Shown piece by piece: positions 8,680-17,376 of a stretch of 64,000 nt of DNA; within the stretch, counting starts at the first letter, position 1, and the number at the start of each line of letters is the position of its first letter. Made by a program: the position numbers and the translations under genes. This stretch comes from Streptomyces sp. LaPpAH-108. GTDB lineage: Bacteria > Actinomycetota > Actinomycetes > Streptomycetales > Streptomycetaceae. The notes below the pieces were generated by a model. That model ran no database searches. It was not told where the DNA came from and worked only from the letters and a program-made list of their open reading frames with translations. The stretch lies in NCBI RefSeq assembly GCF_000373625.1, contig NZ_KB891993.1, positions 744,001 through 808,000 of the forward strand, given 5' to 3'.

Positions 8680-9291
8680 ATGGCCATGGACGAGCAACCC
8701 CCACCGCACGGCACCCCACCGCCCCCGCCCCGCCGGGGCCGCAAGCGCAGCGAGGAGAGCCGGACCGCGATCCTGGCCGCCGCCTACGCACTCGTCGCGG
8801 AGGCCGGATACGCCGACCTCACGATCGAGGGCATCGCGAGCCGCGCCGGCTGCGGCAAGCAGACGATCTACCGCTGGTGGCCGTCGAAGGCGCACGTCCT
8901 GCTGGAGGCGCTGGCGGCGAAGGCCGGGCTGTTCGTGTCCAACGCGGACCACGGCTCCTACGCGGCGGACCTGAGGGCGTTCCTGACGGACACCTTCGCG
9001 CTGAGCCGCAGAAGCCCGGTCGGCGACATCCTGCGGGTCCTGATGGCACAGGCCCAGATCGACCCGGAGTTCGGCAAGGTCTTCCGCACGGACCTGCTCC
9101 AGCGCCGACGGGACGCGCTCCAGGTGGTCCTGGACCGCGCCCGCGTCCGGGGCGACCTGCCGTCCGCTCCCGCCCCGGACACCGTCCTCGACCTGGTCTT
9201 CGGCGCCCTGTGGTACCGCCTGCTGGCCACCGGCCGCCCGGCGGACGACGCCCTCGTGGACGACCTGGTGGCCACCCTCGCCCGCGCGTGA
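8680..9291 (+). CDS. TetR/AcrR-family transcriptional regulator
   Basis: 203 residues. A proline-rich, basic N-terminus (residues 1-25) leads into a TetR DNA-binding domain at about 28-75 with the recognition segment ASRAGCGKQTIYRWWPSKA. The ligand domain ends in LVDDLVATLARA, as in the TetR_C group that ends with a dimer helix. It probably represses itself and the divergent SDR. The start lacks a Shine-Dalgarno sequence; a -10-like TAAGCT seven bases before the ATG points to a leaderless message. The last 19 coding bases are part of a tandem repeat that runs past the stop codon. Confidence 0.88.
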   Translation: MAMDEQPPPHGTPPPPPRRGRKRSEESRTAILAAAYALVAEAGYADLTIEGIASRAGCGKQTIYRWWPSKAHVLLEALAAKAGLFVSNADHGSYAADLRAFLTDTFALSRRSPVGDILRVLMAQAQIDPEFGKVFRTDLLQRRRDALQVVLDRARVRGDLPSAPAPDTVLDLVFGALWYRLLATGRPADDALVDDLVATLARA

Positions 9292-9376
9292 GACACGCCG
9301 AACCCGCACACGAGACACCCTCGCCCGCGCGTGAGACACGCCCACCCGCGCCTGAGGCACCCTCACCCACGCGCTG
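9273..9376. repeat. tandem repeat copying the 3' end of the TetR gene
   Basis: A unit of about 27 bases beginning CACCCTCGCCCGCG occurs at 9273-9299 and again exactly at 9316-9342 (period 43), with a third degraded copy from about 9358. The first copy is the end of the TetR coding sequence plus its stop; the others lie in the gap before galU on the opposite strand. It looks like slippage duplication of a gene end between convergent genes. There is no perfect hairpin, so it is not a classical terminator. Confidence 0.75.
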
Positions 9377-9387
9377 GAGGCCGCCCG

Positions 9388-10296
9388 TCAGCCGTCGAGC
9401 CTGCGCACCAGCTCCCGCAGCACCGGCCCGTACTCGGCGTGGGACAGCGCGTGCGCCATCTGGGCCACCAGATAGTCGGCGGGGTTGCCGGTGTCGTACC
9501 ACTCGCCCTGGATGACCTGGCCGTAGACCGCGCGATGGGCGGCGTAGGCGTTGAGGGCGTCGGTGAGGTAGACCTCGCCGACGGGCTTCCCCTGCCGTTC
9601 GGCCTCGTACCAGAGCCGGGTCCGCTCGCGGAGTTCGTCGACGATGCCGGGGGTGACGACGTAGCCGCCGATGGCCGCGTACGCGGACGGCGCGGTCTCC
9701 GGTTCCGGCTTCTCGACCAGGCCGGTGATGCGCAGCATGCCGTCGCCGAGGTCCTCCTTGACGACGGGGACGCCGTAGCGGCGCGAGTCGGCCGGGTCCA
9801 TCGGGAGGAGGGCGAGGACGGGGCAGCCGGTCTGCTCGTAGGCGCGGATGAGCTGCTGGGCGCGGGGGACGTCGGCCACGAACACGTCGTCGGGCCACAG
9901 CACCAGGGCGGGTTCGTCGCCGAAGCTGCGGGCGGCGTTGAGGACGGGGGTGCCGTTGCCGTACGGGCCGTGCTGGTCGAGGTAGGTGATGTGGCCCTGC
10001 CGGGCCAGCTCCGCGACCTCCTCCACGGCGTCGGCGTAGGCGTCCTTGCCGTCGGCGCGGAGCTGGCGCACGAGCGCGGGGTTGGGGCGGAAGTGATCCT
10101 GGATCAGGGACTTGCCGCCGGAGACGACGATGGTGATGTCGGTGATGCCGGAGTCCACCAGCTCGCGCACGGTGTGCTCCACGACGGGCTTGTCACCGAC
10201 CGGCAGCATCTCCTTGGGCGTGGCCTTGGTCAGCGGCAGCAGCCGCGATCCGAGCCCGGCGGCGGGGATCACGGCCCGGCGGATGGTGGGGGGCAT
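9388..10296 (-). CDS. galU: UTP-glucose-1-phosphate uridylyltransferase
   Basis: 302 residues, the usual GalU length. The nucleotidyltransferase signature AVIPAAGLGSRLLPLTKATPK is at the N-terminus with the catalytic Arg and Lys, KEMLPVGDKP follows, LVLWPDDVF carries a metal-binding Asp, and VEKPEPE and GEWYDTGNPADYL complete the active site. It makes UDP-glucose from UTP and glucose-1-phosphate for polysaccharide, trehalose and cell-envelope sugars. It is monocistronic and convergent with the TetR gene. The M1 peptidase gene diverges upstream across 196 bp. Confidence 0.93.
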   Translation of the reverse strand: MPPTIRRAVIPAAGLGSRLLPLTKATPKEMLPVGDKPVVEHTVRELVDSGITDITIVVSGGKSLIQDHFRPNPALVRQLRADGKDAYADAVEEVAELARQGHITYLDQHGPYGNGTPVLNAARSFGDEPALVLWPDDVFVADVPRAQQLIRAYEQTGCPVLALLPMDPADSRRYGVPVVKEDLGDGMLRITGLVEKPEPETAPSAYAAIGGYVVTPGIVDELRERTRLWYEAERQGKPVGEVYLTDALNAYAAHRAVYGQVIQGEWYDTGNPADYLVAQMAHALSHAEYGPVLRELVRRLDG

Positions 10297-10492
10297 CAGC
10301 GCTCCAGGGGTTGTTCCGAGGGGGTGTCACAGCAGGCACCGACGCTAACGAGGAAGGCTGTGGAGGGTTGACATCCCCCGCACAGGCCGGGGACAGGAGG
10401 GCTCCGCACGGACGGCACGCGAGGAGACCTCCGACATCAGGAAACCCCCATCAAACCCCTGATATCACCCCACACCCTGACATAGTTCCGCC

Positions 10493-12022
10493 ATGCCTCT
10501 CCCCCGTCGCACCCTCCCCCTCCTCGTCCTGACCGGTACCGCCGTCGCCCTCACCGCCACCGCCTTCCTGGTCCTCGAACCGCGCTCCAGGACCCCGGGC
10601 GCCCATCCCGCCCCCGGCACCACCCGCACCGCCACCCGGCAGGCGGCCGACGTCCCCGCGCCCGGCGCGCCCGGCATCGGTGACCCGCTCGTGCCGCTGG
10701 ACGGCAACGGCGGCTACACCGTCGACCGGTACACCCTCGACTTCGACTGGCGGGCGCCCCGCACGCCCTTCCCGGCCACCGCGACCATCGCCGCGACCGC
10801 CACCCAGGCCCTGTCCCGCTTCGATCTCGACTTCGCCGGGAACACGCTGGGCGCCGTCACCGTGGACGGCGCACCGGCGAGGACCGAGCGGAAGGGGGAC
10901 GAGCTGGTCGTGACACCGGGACAGCCCCTCGCGCGCGGGCACCGGTTCACCGTGCGGGTGGCGTACACCGCCGACCCGACCCAGCGGCGCCACCGCGACG
11001 ACGCGATCCAGGACTACGGCTGGGTGCCCACCGACGACGGCACGCTGCTGTCGCCCCAGCCCGACGGCGCCAAGATGATCTTCCCGGCGGACGACCACCC
11101 CAGCCTGCGCGCGCCGTACACCTTCCACGTCACCACCCCGCCGGGCATCACGGCCGTCGCCAACGGACGGCTCGTCAAGCGCGAGCCGCGGCCGGGCGGG
11201 CGGACCCGGTGGACGTACGACTCGGAGCAGCCGCTCGCCGCCCAGCTGGTCCAGCTGGCCATCGGCAGACTGACCGTCATCGACGGCAAGGGCCCGAACG
11301 GGCTGCCGGTGCGGGACGTGGTGCCGGACGGCCTGGTGGCCGACACCAAGGCGTACCGTTCGCTGACGCCGAGCCATCTGGCCTGGCTGGAGCAGCGGCT
11401 CGGGCCGTATCCCTTCCGCCGCTACGGCGTGCTCGTGGGCGCCGGTGACCTGCCCGTGGCGCTGGAGACCCAGTCGCTGTCGACCGTGCCGAGCGCCGAT
11501 CTGCTGGGGGATCAGGTGACGGCCGAGCGCAACCTCGTCCACGAACTCACCCACCACTGGACCGGCGACAGCGTGGCGATCCGCCGCTGGTCCGACCTGT
11601 GGCTGAGCGAGGGTCACGCCCGGTTCTACGAACTGCTGTACGCCGACACCCACGGCGGCCGGAGCATGGCGGACATGATGCGTTCGGCCTACGAGCAGCA
11701 CGACCAGTGGCGCCACGACGACGGCGCCCCGGCCGAACCGACCGAGGGAACGCTGTTCCGGCAGATCCGCTACGACGGCTCCGCGCTGGTCCTGTACGCC
11801 CTGCGGGAGGAGGTCGGCGCGGACACCTTCGCGCGGATCGAGCGCTCCTGGGTGACGGAGTACCAGGGGAAGACAGCGGGCACCCGAGACTTCGTCAGGC
11901 TCGCCTCGAAGGTGGCCGGGAAGGACCTGACAGCGTTTCTGGATCCCTGGCTGTACGGCGCGCACACCCCGCCGATGCCGGGTCACCCGGACTGGCACAC
12001 GGACCCGGTGACGGAGGACTGA
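10493..12022 (+). CDS. M1-family zinc metallopeptidase, secreted or membrane-anchored
   Basis: 509 residues. The N-terminus (RRTLPLLVLTGTAVALTATAF) is a signal peptide or signal anchor. The M1 zinc site is intact: H350-E-L-T-H354 followed 18 residues later by E373 in SEGHARF. The exopeptidase GAMEN loop is replaced by ALETQSL, which still supplies the Glu. Only the N-terminal beta domain and the catalytic domain are present, without the long C-terminal domain of PepN, so it is one of the short M1 peptidases. There is no good Shine-Dalgarno; CATAGT six bases before the ATG suggests a leaderless start. Confidence 0.88.
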   Translation: MPLPRRTLPLLVLTGTAVALTATAFLVLEPRSRTPGAHPAPGTTRTATRQAADVPAPGAPGIGDPLVPLDGNGGYTVDRYTLDFDWRAPRTPFPATATIAATATQALSRFDLDFAGNTLGAVTVDGAPARTERKGDELVVTPGQPLARGHRFTVRVAYTADPTQRRHRDDAIQDYGWVPTDDGTLLSPQPDGAKMIFPADDHPSLRAPYTFHVTTPPGITAVANGRLVKREPRPGGRTRWTYDSEQPLAAQLVQLAIGRLTVIDGKGPNGLPVRDVVPDGLVADTKAYRSLTPSHLAWLEQRLGPYPFRRYGVLVGAGDLPVALETQSLSTVPSADLLGDQVTAERNLVHELTHHWTGDSVAIRRWSDLWLSEGHARFYELLYADTHGGRSMADMMRSAYEQHDQWRHDDGAPAEPTEGTLFRQIRYDGSALVLYALREEVGADTFARIERSWVTEYQGKTAGTRDFVRLASKVAGKDLTAFLDPWLYGAHTPPMPGHPDWHTDPVTED

Positions 12023-12213
12023 GCCGCCGTCCGCCGGGCGGGGCGCGACTGCCGCCGACCGGGTGGCCTCGGCGCGGGGGATGGTCCACGCGGTTGACGC
12101 TCGGCGCGACGTGGCGCGCGAGGCAAGGAAACGTACGAGGGGTGACGTGCAGGGCCAGCCCCTGTGCCCTGGTCGCATTCTCTGGCCACGCCGACCTCGT
12201 TGGAGCCTCCCGT

Positions 12214-14205
12214 ATGAGAAAACGCGTCGCCCCCCGCGTCTCCGGTTATGTGCGCGGACACCGGCGAATCGTCTGTGTGAGCGCTTCGGCAGCACTGCTG
12301 CTGCCGCTGCTGCTGCTCGACCACTCGGACGACGGCGGCGGCCCGTCCGACAATCGTCTCCAGGACGACTACACCGCCGCCGCGGCCGAGTACCACGTGC
12401 CCCGCAGCGTGCTGATGGGCGTCTCCTACCTCCAGTCGCGGTGGGACTCGCACCCCGGCGTCGCGAGTGTCGTCGGCGGCTACGGCCCGATGCACCTGGT
12501 GGACTCCGCCGGACCCCCGCCCGAGCAGCCGCCGCACCATGTGACGCCCCGGCCCCAGACGCTGACGCCGAGTCCGGCCGCCTCCCACGGGACCGCCTCC
12601 CGGAACGCAGTCGGGCAGGCGGACCTGCGGCGGGCCGCCGGACTCCTCAAGCTTCCGCCGGAGCGGCTGCAGAAGGACGACGCCGCCAACGTGCGCGGCG
12701 GGGCCGCCCTGCTCGCCGAGACCCAGCGGGGGCTGGGCAAGCCGCTCAGCGCCGACCCGGCCCAGTGGTGGGAGGCGGTGGCGAAGTTCGCCGGGACGAC
12801 CGACACGGCGCAGGCCGAGGCGTACGCCAACGACGTCTTCGACATCATCCGCAAGGGCGCGGACCGGGTCAACGACGCCGGGCAGCACGTGATCCTGGCC
12901 GCGAGCCCGCAGGTGCGCCCGCGCCCCGCCACCGCGCAGGGCGCGCAGCGCTCGAAGAACACCGAGTGCCCGCCGGAGCTGAACTGTTCCTGGCTGAGCG
13001 CGCCCTACGTCCGGATCAACGAGGACGCCTACGGCAACCACGACCTGGCGAACCGTCCCAAGGACCAGCGGATCGAGTACATCGTCATCCACGACACCGA
13101 GGCACCGCTGGCCTCGATGCTCGCGACCATCCAGGACCCGGAGGAGGCGTCCTGGCACTACTCCATCCGCTCCAGCGACGGTCATGTCACCCAGCATGTG
13201 AAGACCAAGGACGCGGCCTGGCACTCGGGCAACCAGTTCGTCAACGGCCGCTCGATCGGCATCGAGCACGAGGGCTTCCTGCGCCAGCCGGACGCCTGGT
13301 ACACCGAGCAGATGTACCGGTCCTCGGCCCGGCTGGTGAAGTATCTGGCGAAACGTTACTCCATCCCGCTGGACCGGTGGCACATCTTCGGCCACGACAA
13401 CGTCCCCTCGCCGACCGAGGGCAGCATCCCGGACATGCACGACGACCCGGGGCCCTTCTGGGACTGGCGGCACTACTTCGACCTGCTCGGCGCGCCGCTG
13501 AAGGCCACCGCGGGCCCGGACAGCGACATCGTGATGATCCTTCCGGACTACGGCAAGCACAAGCCGGTCTTCACGGGCTGCACCGAGAGCGGCGAGAGCT
13601 GCGCGCCGCACGGTTCCAGCGCCGTCCGGCTGCACACGGAGCCCTCCGAGGACGCGCCGCTGATCCAGGACCCGGGCCGCCGTCCCGACGGCGAGGACAC
13701 CACGGTCGACGTGGACGACCTGGGCTCGCGGGTCTCGGCGGGCCAGGACTTCGCGGTCGCGGAGCGCAAGGGCGACTGGACGGCGATCTGGTTCCAGGGC
13801 CACAAGGCATGGTTCAAGAACCCGAAGAACCAGCCGACGGCGGTCGGCGCGCGCGGCCACATGATCACCCCCAAGGCGGGCCAGAGCGAGATCCCCGTCT
13901 TCGGCCGCGCGCTCCCGGAGGAGTCCGCCTACCCGGACGGCGTGGACGAGGCGCAGGAGGCCCCGCTGCCGTACACCATCAAGGCGGGCCAGCGGTATGT
14001 GACCGGGGCGCGGGTGTTCGGCTCGTACGTGGACCGCTCCTCCTTCCCGGACGTCCCGGCACCGGTCATCAAGGGCCAGGAGCCGTACTACGAGATCCAG
14101 TTGGACCACCGGCTCGCCTACGTCCGGGCGAGCGACGTGGACGTGATCTCGACACCCGGCGCGGCGGGCGCGCCCGCGCACGCGGGCCCGACACCCCAGC
14201 GCTGA
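12214..14205 (+). CDS. PGRP-type N-acetylmuramoyl-L-alanine amidase, extracellular
   Basis: 663 residues. A signal-anchor segment (residues 18-35, SASAALLLPLLLLDH) is followed by a muramidase/transglycosylase-like helical part about 45-215 (RSVLMGVSYLQSRWDSH). An Amidase_2 domain at about 285-420 has the zinc His293 in VIHDTEAP, WHYSIRSSDG and later HIFGHDNVP. A C-terminal part of about 200 residues resembles SH3-like wall-binding modules. It would cut the bond between MurNAc and the stem peptide outside the cell. The ATG at 12214 follows GGAG by nine bases. Transcription ends at the strong hairpin just downstream. Confidence 0.88.
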   Translation: MRKRVAPRVSGYVRGHRRIVCVSASAALLLPLLLLDHSDDGGGPSDNRLQDDYTAAAAEYHVPRSVLMGVSYLQSRWDSHPGVASVVGGYGPMHLVDSAGPPPEQPPHHVTPRPQTLTPSPAASHGTASRNAVGQADLRRAAGLLKLPPERLQKDDAANVRGGAALLAETQRGLGKPLSADPAQWWEAVAKFAGTTDTAQAEAYANDVFDIIRKGADRVNDAGQHVILAASPQVRPRPATAQGAQRSKNTECPPELNCSWLSAPYVRINEDAYGNHDLANRPKDQRIEYIVIHDTEAPLASMLATIQDPEEASWHYSIRSSDGHVTQHVKTKDAAWHSGNQFVNGRSIGIEHEGFLRQPDAWYTEQMYRSSARLVKYLAKRYSIPLDRWHIFGHDNVPSPTEGSIPDMHDDPGPFWDWRHYFDLLGAPLKATAGPDSDIVMILPDYGKHKPVFTGCTESGESCAPHGSSAVRLHTEPSEDAPLIQDPGRRPDGEDTTVDVDDLGSRVSAGQDFAVAERKGDWTAIWFQGHKAWFKNPKNQPTAVGARGHMITPKAGQSEIPVFGRALPEESAYPDGVDEAQEAPLPYTIKAGQRYVTGARVFGSYVDRSSFPDVPAPVIKGQEPYYEIQLDHRLAYVRASDVDVISTPGAAGAPAHAGPTPQR

Positions 14206-14214
14206 CCGCCACTT

Positions 14215-14246
14215 GAGGGCCGGCTTCGCCACCGGAGTCGGCCCTC
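14215..14246 (+). terminator. hairpin terminator after the amidase gene
   Basis: GAGGGCCG at 14215-14222 pairs with CGGCCCTC at 14239-14246, and the stem extends inwards (with two G-T pairs) to about 14 bp around a CCAC loop. It begins ten bases after the amidase stop. There is no T-run, as is common in Streptomyces. Confidence 0.8.
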
Positions 14247-14312
14247 ACCCGTGAAGTACGCGTGCTGGACGTGCTGGTGGGGAGTCAGCAGACTGGAGCA
14301 CGGGAGGAAGCG

Positions 14313-14675
14313 ATGGCAGACGAAGAGGTCCCTCGCGTCCAGCTCACGCCGCAGGCGGCCGAGCTGGTGCGCACGCTGCGGGCCGAGCACGGTCCGCTGA
14401 TGTTCCACCAGTCCGGCGGCTGCTGTGACGGCAGCGCGCCCATGTGCTACCTGGCCGGCGAGTTCCGCACGGGCGGCTCCGACGTCCTGCTGGCCGAACT
14501 CGTCGTGGAGGACGTGCCGGAGCCGGTGCCGTTCTGGATGTCCAGGTCCCAGTTCGAGGTCTGGAGCCATACGCGCCTGACCGTGGACGTGGTGCCGGGC
14601 CGGGGCAGCGGCTTCTCCCTCGAGGCACCCGAAGGGGTCCGGTTCCTGATCCGCTCGCACGTGGTCGAGAGCTAG
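14313..14675 (+). CDS. DUF779 family protein
   Basis: 120 residues. The Cys-rich motif HQSGGCCDGSAPMC near residue 33 and the C-terminal FLIRSHVV match the DUF779 family as I know it. These small proteins are often encoded beside aldehyde dehydrogenases, but none is adjacent here. The clustered cysteines suggest metal or cofactor handling; no biochemical role can be claimed. The ATG at 14313 has GGGAGGAA seven bases upstream; an in-frame upstream ATG at 14262 lacks one. It is 7 bp from the next gene and probably co-transcribed with it. Confidence 0.8.
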   Translation: MADEEVPRVQLTPQAAELVRTLRAEHGPLMFHQSGGCCDGSAPMCYLAGEFRTGGSDVLLAELVVEDVPEPVPFWMSRSQFEVWSHTRLTVDVVPGRGSGFSLEAPEGVRFLIRSHVVES

Positions 14676-14682
14676 CCGCGCC

Positions 14683-15879
14683 GTGAACCGCCGGTCGGCG
14701 GTGGCCGCCGCGTGCGGTGCGGTGTTCGCGCTGCTCACCGTGTTCGTGGCCCCTGCGGGGGCGGCTCCGGACGGCGGCTCGGTCGTACGGGGCGTGCGGT
14801 ACCGGCAGTTCGACGTGGCCGGGGTGGCCGGGACCGCGCGGGTGCATCTGCTCACGGTCGACCTGGGCGACCGGCATGTCCGGGTCCGGCTGCTGCAGCC
14901 GGGCGCGGTGGCCGCGCGCGAGACCGTCTCGCGGCTCGCGGAGACGTCCGGGGCGGTCGCGGGGGTCAACGGGGACTTCTTCGACATCACCGAGACCCAG
15001 CATCCGGGTGTCGACGCCACGGGCGCGAGCGTGGGCCCCGCGGTCGCGGACGGACGGCCGATGAAGGCGGCGGTCCCGGCGGGCCAGCGGTTCGGACCGG
15101 CGCCGCCGCCCGGCACGACCGGGCGCGAGGTGTTCGGCGTGGGCGTCGACCGCAGGGCCCGGCCGGGACGGCTGCGGCTGGTCGGCTCGGTCCGCACAGC
15201 GACGGGCACGTTCCCGCTCGGCGCCCTCAATCAGTACGCACTCCCCCAGGACTCCATAGGCGCCTTCACCATGTGGTGGGGCACCGTCTCCCGGGCCCGC
15301 GCCGTGTGCGGCACCGACACCAACAGGGCGGCGGGCTGCGATACGGATGCCCGGGAGGTGACGGTGCGCGGCGGGCGGGTGGTGAGCGTGTCCGAGGGGC
15401 CCGGCGGGGGCCCGATCGACCGGGACACGACGGTACTGCTCGGGCGCGGCAGCGGGGCACGACAACTGGGCGGCCTGTCCGTGGGCGACCGGGTGCGGGT
15501 CCGGTACGGCCTGGTGGCGGGGTCGGTGCCGTACGCCTTCGCGATCGGCGGCTTCCCGGTCCTCAGCCGGGGCGAGCCGCTGCCCGGTCTGAACGGCACC
15601 GTCCCGGCCGTACGCACGGCGGTGGGCGTCACCCCCGGTGGCCGTCGGCTGCTGCTGCTCGCGCTGGACGGCTCGGCCGACTACCGGGCCGGTCTGACCC
15701 TCGCCGAGGAGGCCGCGGTGCTGCGGAAGCTGGGCGCGGCCGAGGGGTTCAACCTGGACGGCGGCGGGTCGACCGAGCTGGTCACCCGGGAGCGGGGCGG
15801 GGTGGTGATCCGCAGCCATCCGAGCGGCGGCGCGGAGCGGCCGGTGCCGAACGGGATCGGGGTGTTCGCGGTGCCGTGA
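14683..15879 (+). CDS. secreted phosphodiester glycosidase (NAGPA-like)
   Basis: 398 residues starting at GTG 14683, with a Sec signal peptide ending near AGAAPDGG. The catalytic-core signatures of the NAGPA/phosphodiester-glycosidase domain are present: AVAGVNGDFFDI near residue 92 and EGFNLDGGGSTEL near residue 357. Relatives uncap GlcNAc-phosphodiesters or act on exopolysaccharide and teichoic-acid-like substrates. Two Cys (AVCGTDTN and AGCDTD) could form a disulfide in the extracellular protein. It is downstream of DUF779 with a short gap. Confidence 0.85.
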   Translation: MNRRSAVAAACGAVFALLTVFVAPAGAAPDGGSVVRGVRYRQFDVAGVAGTARVHLLTVDLGDRHVRVRLLQPGAVAARETVSRLAETSGAVAGVNGDFFDITETQHPGVDATGASVGPAVADGRPMKAAVPAGQRFGPAPPPGTTGREVFGVGVDRRARPGRLRLVGSVRTATGTFPLGALNQYALPQDSIGAFTMWWGTVSRARAVCGTDTNRAAGCDTDAREVTVRGGRVVSVSEGPGGGPIDRDTTVLLGRGSGARQLGGLSVGDRVRVRYGLVAGSVPYAFAIGGFPVLSRGEPLPGLNGTVPAVRTAVGVTPGGRRLLLLALDGSADYRAGLTLAEEAAVLRKLGAAEGFNLDGGGSTELVTRERGGVVIRSHPSGGAERPVPNGIGVFAVP

Positions 15880-15923
15880 GTCAACTCGGCCTGGGTGAAC
15901 GGACTTTCGGGGCGCCCCGCGCG

Positions 15924-16118
15924 TCAGGGCCGCAGCCCGCTGACCAGTTCGGCGGTGGCGGTGAGCCCGCTGGAGATGCTGGGGCCCATGCTGGTGCCCG
16001 CCAGGCAGAAGCCGAGCAGGACACAGGTCAGGGCGTGGGAGATCTTCAGCGCGCCGTTGCGCAGGAAGACCACCGCCAGGATCAGGAGCAGCAACATCAC
16101 CGAGATGGAAACGGCCAT
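15924..16118 (-). CDS. small two-helix membrane protein
   Basis: 64 residues starting at the ATG at 16118, which has AGGAGG six bases upstream, an excellent site that excludes the longer reading from 16163. Helix 1 spans about residues 3-19 (SISVMLLLLILAVVFL) and helix 2 about residues 28-45. Small proteins of this type with KISHALTCVLLGFCLAGT are common in Streptomyces, but no function is known to me. It converges on the glycosidase gene with a 44-bp gap. Confidence 0.8.
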   Translation of the reverse strand: MAVSISVMLLLLILAVVFLRNGALKISHALTCVLLGFCLAGTSMGPSISSGLTATAELVSGLRP

Positions 16119-16263
16119 CGGAAACCTCCTCCGCCACGCCCCTTGAGCGGCGTTCGGCCGCAAGTGTGGCGTAGCGGAGGGTTCGTCCGGGCAGCTGACG
16201 TGTCCCCCGTCCGGGTGATGTCGCGCGGACGGGGGCGGTGCGGGACCGCTGCCAGGGCCGGTG

Positions 16264-17376
16264 TCAGGGCGCCTGAAGATCGACCAGTGCGGCCAGGGCC
16301 TCCCGATGGGCGCCCGCCGTGCCGTACGCCAGCGAGTCGGCCTTGGCGCGCTTGAGAGACAGGTGCGCGGGGTGCTCCCAGGTCATACCGATGCCGCCGT
16401 GCAACTGGACGGCCTCCTCGGTGGCGTGGACGGCGACCGGAGCGGCGTACGCCTGGGCGACGGCCACCGCGACCTCGGTGTCCACGCCCGTGGCCAGCGC
16501 GTCGGCGGCGGCGCGGGCTGCGGCACGGAGGTTGACGACCTCCAGCCACAGCTGGGCGAGCCGGTGCTTGAGCGCCTGGAACCCGCCGACGGGCCGGTTG
16601 AACTGCCTGCGCTCCTTGAGATAGCGCACGGTCTCGGTCAACGACCAGTCCGCAAGCCCCAGTTGCTCGGAGGCGAGCAGTCCGGCGGCAGCCGTCAGGG
16701 CACGTCGTACGGCGGGTTCGGCAGCCCCGAGACGACGGCCCTGCGCACCGGCGAGGGTGACGGTGGCGAGCGGGCGCGTGAGATCGAGCGAGATCTGCGG
16801 GGTGACGGTCACCGCGTCGGCGTTCACCGCGTAGAGGCCGCCGTCGTCGGCCGGGACGAGCAGCACGTCGGCGGCGGTGGCGTCCGCGATGCCGGTGAAC
16901 TCCCCGTGCAGCAGCCCCTCTTCGAGACGGGCGACGGGGAACGCGGCGCCGGGTGCGCGGTGCAGGCCGACGGCGAGGGCGGCGACGACCCGCCCGGAGG
17001 CGAGACCGCGCAGCGACTCGGCGTCCTCACAGGCGAGCAGCGCCTCGGTGGCGGTGACCGCACTGGTGAGATACGGCACCGGCGCCACGGAGCGCCCCAA
17101 CTCCTCCAGCACCACGGCGACTTCGCGATGCGTCGCGCCCTGCCCGCCCAGATCCTCGGGGATCAGCAGTCCGGCCAGCCCCATACCGTCGGCCAGCAGC
17201 TTCCACAGGGCGAGGTCGTGCGGGGTGTCCGTCTCGATGCGGGCGAGCACGGACTCCGGGGCACAGTGGTCAGAGAGAAGGTCACGGACGGCGGCGCGGA
17301 GCGCTTCTTCCTCTTCCGAGTAGAGCAGATCGGGTTCGGTGTCCGGCGTCCGCACACCGGTGTTCGTCGTGCTCAT
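16264..17376 (-). CDS. acyl-CoA dehydrogenase family protein (third gene of operon)
   Basis: 370 residues with the acyl-CoA dehydrogenase layout: N-terminal helical domain (LLIPEDLGGQGATHREVAVVLEELGRS), middle beta domain, and C-terminal helical domain (RRQFNRPVGGFQALKHRLA and LHGGIGMTWEHPAHLSLKRA). It lacks the YxxxxGTxEIQ segment with the catalytic Glu typical of straight-chain enzymes. It fits the small partner subunits that form heteromers with a second dehydrogenase, as in mycobacterial steroid side-chain FadE pairs. Its ATG overlaps the TGA of the preceding acyl-CoA dehydrogenase (ATGA), which supports a two-subunit enzyme. Confidence 0.87.
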   Translation of the reverse strand: MSTTNTGVRTPDTEPDLLYSEEEEALRAAVRDLLSDHCAPESVLARIETDTPHDLALWKLLADGMGLAGLLIPEDLGGQGATHREVAVVLEELGRSVAPVPYLTSAVTATEALLACEDAESLRGLASGRVVAALAVGLHRAPGAAFPVARLEEGLLHGEFTGIADATAADVLLVPADDGGLYAVNADAVTVTPQISLDLTRPLATVTLAGAQGRRLGAAEPAVRRALTAAAGLLASEQLGLADWSLTETVRYLKERRQFNRPVGGFQALKHRLAQLWLEVVNLRAAARAAADALATGVDTEVAVAVAQAYAAPVAVHATEEAVQLHGGIGMTWEHPAHLSLKRAKADSLAYGTAGAHREALAALVDLQAP

